Notes under the pieces: model-generated
The model's input: the letters and a program-made list of their open reading frames with translations, nothing else
Databases searched by the model: none
Told to the model about the DNA's origin: nothing
Program-made: the position numbers and the translations under genes
In this document: positions 25,943-34,820 of the stretch, piece after piece
How the letters are laid out: each line of letters begins with the position of its first letter
Position numbering within the stretch: position 1 is the first letter of the stretch
Origin: an uncultured Alphaproteobacteria bacterium
Lineage (GTDB): Bacteria > Pseudomonadota > Alphaproteobacteria > SP197
Assembly: GCA_938048755.1 (NCBI GenBank)
Contig: CALIUG010000191.1
Location: forward strand, 1-34,820
Direction: 5' to 3'
Length of the DNA: 34,820 nt

Positions 25943-28803
25943 GATTCTGCACCCGCGACGGAAGCGCCGGCCTTGAGGGTCACGAAATGCGGCTCACTGA
26001 CCGACGGTCCCTGATCGGCACGGGTGACCTTGACCGTGAGATCATACCAGGCCGCCTGCCCCGTCACCGGGTCGGAGTTGGAATAGCGATAGCCGTCTTC
26101 GCGCGGCGGCAGCAGGTCATCGATCAGATGGTTCAGCAGGAAGCCATCCATCGCTTCGGCAGCATCGGCGGCGAGCGCCCATGCGCCCGAGCGTTTGCCG
26201 ATGGCATTCCAGGTCCAGATCGTGTTGGGGTTCACACCATCGGTGATCGCGACCCGCGCCTTGATCTTGCCGTGACGGCTTTCGACCCAGGCCCACTCAT
26301 CCTCGGCAAGTCCTTCTCGCTCGGCCACGGCGCGGCCGATGTGGAGGCGATTCCAGCCGTGAATCTGACGCAACCAGGCATTCTGCGAACCCCAGGCATG
26401 GTACATCGCCATGGGCCGCTGGGTGATGGCATGGAGCGGATAGGTCTCGCTTTCCTGCTCGAACGGGGGATACCAGAGCGGCAGGGGATCGAAATAGGTC
26501 TCGACGCGCTTGCGTTCGCTGTCGGGTGGCTGTTGCTTGCCGTGACCCTGCGCGGCCAGACGAAACTTCTGGAGTTCCTCGCTGTAGATCTGCATGACGA
26601 TGGGACTGTCGTCATCGATCAGGCCCAGGGACTTGGCTTCCTTGAGGTAACCGGCATTGGCAAACTTGAAGAACCGGTGCCCCTCACCCAGCTCGTGACG
26701 CCAATGGCAGCCGTTCTCGATATAGGCATCGAGTTGATCGGGATTGACCGCGCCCTTGCCCGCCAGGTCACCATCCTCGCCGCGGAATCCCGCAAGCGAG
26801 CCGACATTGGGCTTGCGCAGATGGTTGACGAGATAATCTGCGTAACCCCCTGGATACTTCGCCGAGCCGTCCTCTGCCGTCAGCCCCTGAAGTTCCAGCC
26901 GGTGGCCAAGCTCCAGCATGACGTCCTGGAACGGACGCACATTGCGATCTGGCGCCACGACCGGCTGGCGGATGGCATCGGCCATCGCGTCGGGATCGCT
27001 GATCGGGCGATCCAGCAGCGAGATGGCGTCCCAGCGCTCCAGATAGGTCGTGTCGGGAAAGACAAGGTCGGCATAGGCCACCATCTCGGACTGATAGGCG
27101 TCGGAATAGATGATGTGGGGAATCTTGTAGTCGCCGGTTTCAGGGTCGACATCGGTCAGCATGTCGAGCGTACCGGGCGTGTTCATGGCCGAGTTCCAGG
27201 CCATGTTGGCCATGAACATGAAGAGCGTATCGATCCTGTAGGGATCGCCCTTCCAGGCATTGGATATGACGCTGTGCATCATGCCGTGAATGGCGAGCGG
27301 CGCATCCCAGGAATAGGCCTTGTCGATCCGCACAGCCGTGCCGTCGTCTTCCAGCAGCAGATCTTCGGGTCCACCGGGGAACCCCAGAGGCATGCCGGGC
27401 ATGGCCTGGCAGGAAACGATCTGGTCGGGCTTCCCGGTCGGCTTGGCAGGACACGGGATATGGCGCGGATAAGGCGGCTTGTAGCGATGGCCGCCGGGAG
27501 TATCCACACTGCCCAAAAGCAACTGGAGTATGTGGATCGAGCGGCAGGTGTGGAAGCCATTGGAATGGGCCGAGATTCCACGCATGGCGTGCATGCTGAC
27601 CGGACGACCGATCATGCGCTCATGCTTGCGACCCCAACTGTCGGTCCAGGGCTGTTCGATCACGACCTCACGCTCGAAGGCAGCTTGCGCCAGTTCATCG
27701 GCAATGCGCCGGATATCGGCGGCCGCCATGCCGGTGCCTTCCGCCGCCTTCTCAGGCGTATAAGCATCATCCAGACAACGCCGCGCGATGAGTTCGAAGG
27801 CCGGCAACGCCTTCCTGCCGTCGGGAAGCGTCACCTCGCCCTTCATGGCAGGCGCGGCGTCGGGATCATCGTAAGGCACCGCCATGGCGCGTCTGCGGTC
27901 CCAGACCAGCGGTGTTCCGTTGTCGTCGCGCGCGGCGAGACCATCATCGGCAGCGCCCGGGTCCTGAATGATCAGCCACGGCGCATTAGTGTAGCGGATG
28001 AGATAGTCGAGATCGACACGGCCCGTACGCAACAGTTCATGGCAGATCGCCATGACGAGCTGGCCGTCGGTGCCTGGCGTGATGCCAACCCATTCATCGG
28101 CAATCGCGGAGTAGCCGGTCCGAACAGGATTGATCGAAAGGATCTTGACGCCGCGCTCCTTGAGCTGGCCCAGGCCGATCTTCAGCGGGTTGCTGGCGTG
28201 ATCTTCCGCCACCCCGAACAGCACGAGGTATTCGGTGCGCTCCCAATCGGGTTCGCCGAACTCCCAGAACGAACCACCGGTCGTATAAAGGCCCGCCGCG
28301 GCCATGTTGACCGAGCAGAAGCCTCCATGGGCGGCATAATTGGGTGTGCCGAACTGTGAGGCCCACCAGCCCGTGAAGGCCTGACTCTGATCGCGGCCGG
28401 TAAAGAGCGCCAGTTTGCGCGGGTCGTCATCCCGGATGGGTTTCAACCATGAAACGGCGAGGTCGAGCGCTTCATCCCAGGAGATCGGCTCGAAGGCGTT
28501 TTCGCCGCGTGCACCGACACGCTTGAGCGGCGTCGTAAGCCGCGCCGGCGAGCGATGATTCATCAGCCCGGCTGCGCCCTTGCCGCACAGCACACCCTTG
28601 TTGACGGGATGATCGCGGTTGCCGTCGATATAGACCGGCTTGCCGTCCTTCTTGTGCACCCGGATGCCGCAACGGCAGGCACACATGTAGCAGGTCGTCG
28701 TCACGATCTCGTCGGTGACGGGCGGCATGTCGGCAATGCGGCGTTCAAGGCGGCGGTGGTCGTCCGGCACAAAGGACTCCAGATCAGGCAGTACCGCGTT
28801 CAC
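25939..28803 (-). CDS. soeA: Molybdopterin oxidoreductase catalytic subunit (SoeA-like)
   Basis: 4Fe-4S motif TTTCYMCACRCGIRVH, HPVNKGVLCGKGAAGLMNHRSPARLTTPLKRVGARGENAFEPISWDEALD; no Tat signal visible, consistent with a cytoplasm-facing SoeA rather than periplasmic DmsA; 4-bp overlap with the B subunit. Confidence 0.8.
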   Translation of the reverse strand: MNAVLPDLESFVPDDHRRLERRIADMPPVTDEIVTTTCYMCACRCGIRVHKKDGKPVYIDGNRDHPVNKGVLCGKGAAGLMNHRSPARLTTPLKRVGARGENAFEPISWDEALDLAVSWLKPIRDDDPRKLALFTGRDQSQAFTGWWASQFGTPNYAAHGGFCSVNMAAAGLYTTGGSFWEFGEPDWERTEYLVLFGVAEDHASNPLKIGLGQLKERGVKILSINPVRTGYSAIADEWVGITPGTDGQLVMAICHELLRTGRVDLDYLIRYTNAPWLIIQDPGAADDGLAARDDNGTPLVWDRRRAMAVPYDDPDAAPAMKGEVTLPDGRKALPAFELIARRCLDDAYTPEKAAEGTGMAAADIRRIADELAQAAFEREVVIEQPWTDSWGRKHERMIGRPVSMHAMRGISAHSNGFHTCRSIHILQLLLGSVDTPGGHRYKPPYPRHIPCPAKPTGKPDQIVSCQAMPGMPLGFPGGPEDLLLEDDGTAVRIDKAYSWDAPLAIHGMMHSVISNAWKGDPYRIDTLFMFMANMAWNSAMNTPGTLDMLTDVDPETGDYKIPHIIYSDAYQSEMVAYADLVFPDTTYLERWDAISLLDRPISDPDAMADAIRQPVVAPDRNVRPFQDVMLELGHRLELQGLTAEDGSAKYPGGYADYLVNHLRKPNVGSLAGFRGEDGDLAGKGAVNPDQLDAYIENGCHWRHELGEGHRFFKFANAGYLKEAKSLGLIDDDSPIVMQIYSEELQKFRLAAQGHGKQQPPDSERKRVETYFDPLPLWYPPFEQESETYPLHAITQRPMAMYHAWGSQNAWLRQIHGWNRLHIGRAVAEREGLAEDEWAWVESRHGKIKARVAITDGVNPNTIWTWNAIGKRSGAWALAADAAEAMDGFLLNHLIDDLLPPREDGYRYSNSDPVTGQAAWYDLTVKVTRADQGPSVSEPHFVTLKAGASVAGAES

Positions 28804-28902
28804 ACTGAGACAGACGTGGTGACAACGCTTGGCGGCGAAGGGCGCAGGTTGATCGGGGAAGCGTCGGGGTGCAAGCCCCTTGGGCCGTGCAAACCAACGG
28901 TT

Positions 28903-30399
28903 TCAGGGCTTTGCAAAGGTCATTTGGGGATCAAACGGCCAGCAGGGCCGCGTCAGCCGTTGGTAGGGTCCCAGCCTGGTGACATCAGGATGGGTCACAC
29001 CGACCCCGTCAACCGGAAGAAACACCGAGATTTTTCCATCCAGAGCCTGGCGGACATGCAGCGTTAGTCCTTTGAAAACAACAGCTTGCATGGACATAAC
29101 ATCGAAGCCCAGATGTTCGAAGAGGTCGATGTTCTCGGTCACCAGACGCCGCTGCGTCACGATGACCAGAATGCCGCCGACATCGAGTACGCCAATGAGA
29201 CCAGCATGTGACATTCGGCTGGACCAGCCATCCTTGGGGACCGGCTGATCGGTCAGCAGACGCACAATGCCCCGGCACGCGAGAGGTTTCCCGTGCAACG
29301 CATCCGTCCTGGCACCCAGAACCACATCCAGTTCCGCCCCCAGTCCGGCCTCTGCCATGCGCGTGACAGTTTCGGGATCACATACCGTGGAAACACCACC
29401 CGATGTGATGCCACCTTCGATCATGGCGCGCAGTAGCTCGACCCCATCGCAGGCCCCACCTCCTGCTGGATCATCGGCTTCATCAACCAGGGCCACGGTG
29501 CGTTGTTCCGCCAGAGCACGCGCCACGCCATCGGCCGGTCGCACGAGATCCATCAGGAAGGACTCGCGAAGGTTCCAGGCCTCCCATGCAATCTCCGAGG
29601 CAATGCGATGGGCAAGTTCCCGGTCACCGTCGGTGGTGCACACCACACTGAATCCAGCCTGCGATTGGTCCGAGCCATAGAAGCCGGCATGGATGGAAAC
29701 ATCGAGCACGCCGGCAAGACGCTCCATTTCCCGACGCAACTGATGCAGATCCGCCATGGGGCCTTCATCGGTCGCCATGTTGATGGCCGTCAGCAACATC
29801 GGAATCCGGACACGCACCTTAGAAGTCCTGAGGTGTCCGTTGCCTATGGCATCGATGATCCCGGCCATTTCCAGCCCACGCTCCGCGGCATCGCGGTGTG
29901 GTTCTTCGTTGAAGGCGAGCGTCATGTCAGTGGCTTCGAGCAACCGGTCGGTCGTATCGGAGTGAAGATCCATCACGACACCCATGGGTACACTCGGCCC
30001 AAGCACCTGCCGCAGGGCGGTCACAATCGCGCCCTCGGGGTCATCGATCACGTCGGGTTTGCCGTCCGCGCTGACCGACATGCCGCCATGCAGGCTCAAC
30101 AGGACCGCATTGGGTTTTTCCCGCTCAGCAGCACCCAACAGCTCGCACAGAAGCGCATCAAGGAAGGTTGCATCAACCGGACCTGAAGGCGGCGCAGAGG
30201 CAGCAAAAACCGGGATCGCATGATGGCCGTTCTGCAGCAAGCTCTCGATCATCCCGCCCAACACCGTACCCTTGCCACGGTGGGCCTCGATGACCGCCTC
30301 ACCGTGCACAAGCTCACTCTGCTCGAACCGTTCGCGGCCGGTGACTGGCGTGGCAAAGCTGTTGCTCTCATGGGCGAACTCAGCGAGCAGAACAGGCAT
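28903..30399 (-). CDS. M81 family metallopeptidase (MlrC-like)
   Basis: MPVLLAEFAHESNSFATPVTGRERFEQSELVHGEAVIEAHRGKGTVLGGMIE...LSLHGGMSVSADGKPDVIDDPEGAIVTALRQVLGPSVPMGVVMDLHSDTTDRLLE...VALVDEADDPAGGGACDGVELLRAMIEG. Confidence 0.9.
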   Translation of the reverse strand: MPVLLAEFAHESNSFATPVTGRERFEQSELVHGEAVIEAHRGKGTVLGGMIESLLQNGHHAIPVFAASAPPSGPVDATFLDALLCELLGAAEREKPNAVLLSLHGGMSVSADGKPDVIDDPEGAIVTALRQVLGPSVPMGVVMDLHSDTTDRLLEATDMTLAFNEEPHRDAAERGLEMAGIIDAIGNGHLRTSKVRVRIPMLLTAINMATDEGPMADLHQLRREMERLAGVLDVSIHAGFYGSDQSQAGFSVVCTTDGDRELAHRIASEIAWEAWNLRESFLMDLVRPADGVARALAEQRTVALVDEADDPAGGGACDGVELLRAMIEGGITSGGVSTVCDPETVTRMAEAGLGAELDVVLGARTDALHGKPLACRGIVRLLTDQPVPKDGWSSRMSHAGLIGVLDVGGILVIVTQRRLVTENIDLFEHLGFDVMSMQAVVFKGLTLHVRQALDGKISVFLPVDGVGVTHPDVTRLGPYQRLTRPCWPFDPQMTFAKP

Positions 30400-30407
30400 G
30401 CCGACGC

Positions 30408-31931
30408 CTAGAGAACCACGCGGTGAGCGGGGATGCGAACGGTCACGGTTGTGCCTTCTCCCGGTTTGCTCTGGAGTTCCAGCGCGCCACCGTGCAGTTC
30501 AGCAAACGTGCGCGTCAGAGAAAGCCCCAGGCCTGTGCCCTCGCTCGCGCGGCCGGGACCAGCAAGTTGCACAAAGGGCTCGAACGCCAGCGGAATGTCC
30601 TCTTCGTCGATACCGATGCCGTTATCGCGGACCGTAAAACAGGCACAACCGGATTCATCAATCTCTGCATTGATTATGACTTGCCCGTTCTTGTTGGAAA
30701 ACTTGACGGCGTTGGAAACGAGGTTGAGTGCAATCTGGCGAAAACGGCGCGCATCAGCCAGCAGCCGAATACGACCTTCTTCCAGTTCGTTGACGACAAC
30801 GACCTGATTTGCCTCCGCGCGCAGTGCGATCAGACGGATGCTGTCGGTGGCAATATCGAAGAGGTCGATGATTTCTTCCTCGATCTCCATCCTGCCGGAC
30901 TCCGCCTTCGCAACATCAAGAATGTCCTCGATCAGGCGCAGGAGCAGATGGGCGCTGTCGTTGATGTCACGCAGGTAACCGCGGTAACGCTCGGTGCCTA
31001 TGGGCCCGAACATTTCGCGCAACATGATGTCGGAGAAACCGATGACCGCATTCAGCGGTGTGCGCAGTTCATGGCTCATGTTGGCCAGGAACTCGGACTT
31101 TGCATGGCTCGATGCCTCAACCGCCCGGCGTGCCTCTTCCAGTTCCTGTTCAGCCAGCTTGCGTTCGCTGATGTCCTGAACCGTACCCTCGTAGTAGAGA
31201 ATCTGGCCGTTCTCGTCGCGTACAACCCACGCATTCTCGCTAATCCAGAGCCGCTTGCGGCTCTTGTGGGCGTAGATTTCGGACTCGAAGTTCTCGACCC
31301 GATCGTTCTGGTCGAGGATCTTCTTGAACTCGTCACGGCGGTTCGGATCCACATACCACTCGCGACCGATATCGTTGACAGCAGCAAGCTGCTCGCGTTC
31401 TTCATCGTAGCCATTCAGCCGAACCAGAGCCGGGTTGGCGCGAAGCTGCAGACCTTCGGGCGAAGAACGATAGATTCCGATGTTGGCGTTCTCGAAGATG
31501 TCCCGATAGGTACCTTCGGCTTCATCAAGCGCCTCCTGCAACCGGACAAGTTCGCCGATATCAACAGACGTGCCGACGAAGTATTCGATGTTGCCATTTG
31601 CATCGCGAACCGGCATGGCCGCTTCACTGGCCCAGCTTTCCGTACCGTCGCTGCGGCGGTAACGCACGATGAAGTTTCGCACGTATCCATCGCGCTCCAT
31701 GAGTGCGAGGAAACGCGGCCGCGTGGATGGATCGACATAGACCTGCCGGCTGACATCCTTGACGGAATCGATCAGTTCCTGGGGCGTCGCGCACCGGTTC
31801 ATGTCTGCCAGCGTCTGGTTGACCCGGATGTATCTGCCGTCAGGTGAGGTCTGATAAATCCCTACGCCGGCAAATTCGAAGATCTTCTGGAAGATATCCT
31901 CGTCTTCGCCATGAACGGGTGAATCACTCAT
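30408..31931 (-). CDS. PAS-domain sensor histidine kinase (two PAS domains, no TM or receiver seen)
   Basis: Tandem PAS units (FQKIFEFAGVGIYQTSPDGRYIRVNQTLADMN and YRDIFENANIGIYRSSPEGLQLRANPALVRLN); H-box SHAKSEFLANMSHELRTPLNAVIGFSDIM; N-box NLVSNAVKFS; G boxes VRDNGIGIDEEDIPLAFEPF and GTGLGLSLTRTFAELHGG. Start set at MSDSPVHGEDED. Confidence 0.92.
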   Translation of the reverse strand: MSDSPVHGEDEDIFQKIFEFAGVGIYQTSPDGRYIRVNQTLADMNRCATPQELIDSVKDVSRQVYVDPSTRPRFLALMERDGYVRNFIVRYRRSDGTESWASEAAMPVRDANGNIEYFVGTSVDIGELVRLQEALDEAEGTYRDIFENANIGIYRSSPEGLQLRANPALVRLNGYDEEREQLAAVNDIGREWYVDPNRRDEFKKILDQNDRVENFESEIYAHKSRKRLWISENAWVVRDENGQILYYEGTVQDISERKLAEQELEEARRAVEASSHAKSEFLANMSHELRTPLNAVIGFSDIMLREMFGPIGTERYRGYLRDINDSAHLLLRLIEDILDVAKAESGRMEIEEEIIDLFDIATDSIRLIALRAEANQVVVVNELEEGRIRLLADARRFRQIALNLVSNAVKFSNKNGQVIINAEIDESGCACFTVRDNGIGIDEEDIPLAFEPFVQLAGPGRASEGTGLGLSLTRTFAELHGGALELQSKPGEGTTVTVRIPAHRVVL

Positions 31932-32886
31932 TTCGGTCACGCACCATCTGCCGGGCCATGGGAACTTCGATGAAGGTCGCCGACGTCCCCAGCGCCGCAC
32001 GCTCGAGCGCTTCCCTTACCTCGCCTTCTTCTCCCTGAACCAGGCGGTACTGGGCGAGATAGAAGTAGGCGGCCGGATCATGGTCGGTTTCCGTCAGGAA
32101 GGTGCGTGCCGGGAGATCACCTGCGAAGAGATCCAGCACACGCGTCAACAGCCAGTCCCGGTCCGAATTCTGCTTTGCCGTCTGGTCGAGAACATCGCTG
32201 GCGTCCTTGCCGTCCATGGTGAGGGAGAGCCAGAGACCGACAAGGGCATAGGAATCAGCATCTTCGAAGCGCCCTGCCTTCTCGAACCGTGCCGCGGCCG
32301 TTGCGTAGTCCTGCCCGCGATAGGCGAACCATCCGGCCTGGATGTCGGCAAGATAGCGGTCATAACCGTCGCCTGAGGTCTCGACGGCCATCCGGGCGCT
32401 CTCTTCGGCACTCACTGCATTGCCCAGGAACAACTGGCAGAAGGACTGTGCCCAATAGGCATAGGAGTATGAAGGCGCCAGGTCGTTCACCGTGTTGAAA
32501 TCGACAACGGCGGCCCCACAGTCATCAAGATTCCAGGAGGCATAGCCGCAAATCACATAACCGTAGTAGTCGTCCGGCCAGCGCTCGACATAGGTCGAGG
32601 CGTATTCCAATGCCCCGGGCCAGTTGCCGGACGCCGAGGCATCGCGGAACCCCTGATCGATCTCATTGGAGGTTTCGGAGGTTTCGGAGGATTCCTGGAA
32701 CTCAGGCAGTTGTTCCACCAAAATTTCAGGGGCATCGGCAATCCATGCGCTGCCCCGTTCGGAGTTCAGGAAAACGCCGGTGCCGATCATCAGCAAGCCG
32801 ACGACCAGAATGACGTAGAGCCAGCCGGAGCCGCCCCCGCGCCGAACCACATCTCGCTCAACCGGCCAGGTCTTTTTCAGTTCCAT
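31924..32886 (-). CDS. Single-TM protein with TPR-like repeats
   Basis: MELKKTWPVERDVVRRGGGSGWLYVILVVGLLMIGTGVFLNSERGSAW gives one TM helix; helical repeats follow. Its stop overlaps the start of the histidine kinase (ATGAGTGA). Confidence 0.75.
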   Translation of the reverse strand: MELKKTWPVERDVVRRGGGSGWLYVILVVGLLMIGTGVFLNSERGSAWIADAPEILVEQLPEFQESSETSETSNEIDQGFRDASASGNWPGALEYASTYVERWPDDYYGYVICGYASWNLDDCGAAVVDFNTVNDLAPSYSYAYWAQSFCQLFLGNAVSAEESARMAVETSGDGYDRYLADIQAGWFAYRGQDYATAAARFEKAGRFEDADSYALVGLWLSLTMDGKDASDVLDQTAKQNSDRDWLLTRVLDLFAGDLPARTFLTETDHDPAAYFYLAQYRLVQGEEGEVREALERAALGTSATFIEVPMARQMVRDRNE

Positions 32887-32928
32887 GCCCCGAACCCGCA
32901 CCCCATTCGAACCGCAGAGACTAAGCTA

Positions 32929-34569
32929 TCAGGCACCAACAAAGAAATCAGCGTTCGAGGGTGCCAAGGGAGGGCGGTCCAGGATGAAGTCGGCAGCCTT
33001 CTCCCCGATCATCATGGACGGCGCGTTCAGGTTGCCGCTGGTAATGCTGGGCATAATCGAACTATCCACCACACGCAGCCCGTCGATGCCATGGACCCGG
33101 CATTGCGGATCGACAACCGCCAAGGGATCGGTGCCCATCTTGCAGGTTCCCGAGGGATGATAGGCGCTTTCCGCGGTTTCACGGATCAACTGATCGATTT
33201 CGGCATCGGAGCGCGCGGAGGCCCAGGGCTCCTCGGCTTCGCCGCGAAAGGGATCAAAAGCCGATTGTGAGGCAATATCGCGTGCCTGATGAACACAGGC
33301 CCGGAGGTCCTCGAGGTCGCGCGGATCATCCAGGAAGTTGAAATCGATTAGCGGCCGCTCGGAGGGATCGGCCGAAGCCAAGCGTACGGTGCCACGGCTG
33401 TGTTCACGCAGGGTGCCGACGCACAGGCAGAATCCGCCCCTTGTCGTGCTTGCCCCCCAGCCATCGAGCAGGAACGGGAAGAAGTGGTACTGGATGTCGG
33501 GGTGCGACTTGTCCGGCGAAGAGCGCGTGAAGGCGCCGACTTCAACCTGGTTCGAGGCGCAGACGCCATCCCTGGAAAGGAACCAGCGGGCACCGGCCAT
33601 GACCTTGGGGATAGGACGCGCGTACCGATTGCGCGATTGGGCCATGTCTCCGCCCCACTGAACGTGGACTTCCAGATGGTCCTGCAGATTACCTCCGACA
33701 CCGGACAGATCATGCACGACAGCAATGCCGTGCTGGCGCAGATGATCCGCCGGGCCGATACCTGAGAGCATCAGCAGGTGCGGTGAGGAAAAAGCACTGG
33801 CCGCAACAATGACCTCGCGTTCGGCGTGCACGATCTCGACACCACTGTCCCTGTTGATCTCGACACCGATCGCGCGCGTGCCGTCCATCACAATACGCCG
33901 GACAACAGCCTTGGTCCGGACGGTCAGGTTGGGACGGTTGCGGGCCGGGTTGATGTAGGCATGGGCCGTGCTGGCACGCACGCCCTTGTCGACGTTCATG
34001 TCGTAGGGGCCGAAGCCTTCCTGCTGGAAACCGTTGACGTCTTGCGTGCGCAGATAACCTGCTTCGACACCCGCTTCGACAAAGGCACGGTTCAGAGGGT
34101 CCGCGATGGGCAGGCTCTGTATTCCCACGGGACCGGACCCACCACGCCAGGCATTCTCGCCGCGACTGTTGGTTTCACAGCGTTTGAAATAGGGCAGGAC
34201 ATCAGCATAGGACCAACCCGTTGCCCCCTGCTCTGCCCAACGTTCGTAATCAAGTGCGTGGCCGCGAATATAGGCCATGCCGTTGATCGCCGACGAGCCG
34301 CCCAGGCCCTTGCCGCGCGGCTGATAGATCCTGCGGTTGGCGAGGTTCTTCTGGGGCACGGACTCATAGGACCAATTCCACTTGCCCCCCAGGAAATGCA
34401 TACCGAACGCTGCCGGCATCCTGATCGACCAGCGGTTTGACTCACCGCCTGCCTCAAGCAGGAGAACGCGGATATCGGGTTCTTCGGTAAGGCGTGCTGC
34501 GAGCGACCCTCCGCCCGATCCGGCTCCGATGATGATGTAGTCGTAGTCAGCCACATCCTTGCCCTCCAC
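32929..34569 (-). CDS. GMC family oxidoreductase (choline dehydrogenase-like)
   Basis: DYDYIIIGAGSGGGSLAARLTEEPDIRVLLLEAGGES, PRGKGLGGSSAINGMAYIRGHALDYERWAEQGATGWSYADVLPYFKRCE, SAYHPSGTCKMGTDPLAVVDPQCRVHGIDGLRVVDSSIMPSITSGNLNAPSMMIGEKAAD. Confidence 0.95.
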   Translation of the reverse strand: MEGKDVADYDYIIIGAGSGGGSLAARLTEEPDIRVLLLEAGGESNRWSIRMPAAFGMHFLGGKWNWSYESVPQKNLANRRIYQPRGKGLGGSSAINGMAYIRGHALDYERWAEQGATGWSYADVLPYFKRCETNSRGENAWRGGSGPVGIQSLPIADPLNRAFVEAGVEAGYLRTQDVNGFQQEGFGPYDMNVDKGVRASTAHAYINPARNRPNLTVRTKAVVRRIVMDGTRAIGVEINRDSGVEIVHAEREVIVAASAFSSPHLLMLSGIGPADHLRQHGIAVVHDLSGVGGNLQDHLEVHVQWGGDMAQSRNRYARPIPKVMAGARWFLSRDGVCASNQVEVGAFTRSSPDKSHPDIQYHFFPFLLDGWGASTTRGGFCLCVGTLREHSRGTVRLASADPSERPLIDFNFLDDPRDLEDLRACVHQARDIASQSAFDPFRGEAEEPWASARSDAEIDQLIRETAESAYHPSGTCKMGTDPLAVVDPQCRVHGIDGLRVVDSSIMPSITSGNLNAPSMMIGEKAADFILDRPPLAPSNADFFVGA

Positions 34570-34686
34570 AACATGCAGGCATCAGACCACATCCTGGTTG
34601 GCGACACCAAAACAGTTGCACAGCCAGTGCATCAGACCTGGGCCAACGCCGCTTGTCGGTGTCCGTGCATGGATCGTCGGACTTGA

Positions 34687-34820
34687 TGTTCAGCCCGGAG
34701 AGATATCTTACAGTTGTTCGGAGAGATCCCTGACACTTTTGGCATGTTTTCTCACAGGAGGATCGGCATGCCGTGGAAGGAGATTTCTGTGTTGGATCAA
34801 CGGCGGGAGTTTGTCGCGCT
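34687..34820 (+). mobile_element. Left end of an IS481-family-like insertion sequence, cut by window edge
   Basis: Possible terminus TGTTCAGCCCGGAGAGAT followed by a second copy TGTTCGGAGAGAT, then a transposase start. Exact boundary uncertain. Confidence 0.5.
34768..34820 (+). CDS. IS481-family transposase N-terminus (partial)
   Basis: AGGAGG Shine-Dalgarno, then MPWKEISVLDQRREFVAL..., resembling the N-terminus typical of IS481-like transposases (MPWKE.S.MDQR.EFV.LA). Confidence 0.65.
   Translation, partial: MPWKEISVLDQRREFVA

Noticed and set aside
25987-28359. 790-codon plus-strand ORF antisense to soeA
   Set aside because: Mirror of a GC-rich coding gene; no recognisable domains, and the minus-strand frame has clear molybdopterin oxidoreductase motifs.
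24100-28410. Shared 17-mer TCGCGGCCGGTAAAGAG at about 24108 and 28396
   Set aside because: Both encode the peptide FTGRD in unrelated genes; likely chance codon identity.
32660-32700. Small tandem repeat GAGGTTTCG x2 encoding ETSETS
   Set aside because: Only about two copies, in a low-complexity linker after the TM helix; not informative.
1-34820. CRISPR arrays, tRNA, rRNA, prophage or known defence genes
   Set aside because: None seen on reading; no regularly spaced repeats, no cloverleaf recognised and no phage or cas-like products in the ORF list.

Overview
This 34.8 kb window is a gene-dense, GC-rich proteobacterial chromosome segment, probably alphaproteobacterial judging by overall gene style (inference). 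Most of it is ordinary metabolism. In order: M3-family oligoendopeptidase F (minus, truncated at the left edge), long-chain acyl-CoA synthetase, NtrC-type sigma54 response regulator, fused indolepyruvate:ferredoxin oxidoreductase, SDR, DUF1244 protein, YbdK-type carboxylate-amine ligase, N-formylglutamate amidohydrolase, glycerate 2-kinase, pyruvate kinase, TPR protein, VOC protein, glcFED, rpmJ and greB. These are followed by a long minus-strand run: GMC oxidoreductase, TPR membrane protein, PAS histidine kinase, M81/MlrC peptidase, SoeABC-like sulfite dehydrogenase, SDR, DadA-like oxidase and D-2-hydroxyacid dehydrogenase. The right edge carries the start of an IS481-like transposase. Three unannotated items stand out. 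(1) A 58-codon ORF at 15404..15580 (minus) resembles the ribosome-rescue factor ArfA and has a 13-bp near-perfect hairpin inside its coding sequence, the layout by which E. coli arfA makes a non-stop mRNA. (2) The segment 20087..20256, upstream of glcD, contains a dense series of short hairpins, five in a row with exactly 4-nt loops, plus an alternative pairing. (3) A SoeABC-like module sits with several oxidoreductases of unknown substrate. No searches or folding programs were run; family calls come from reading translated motifs.
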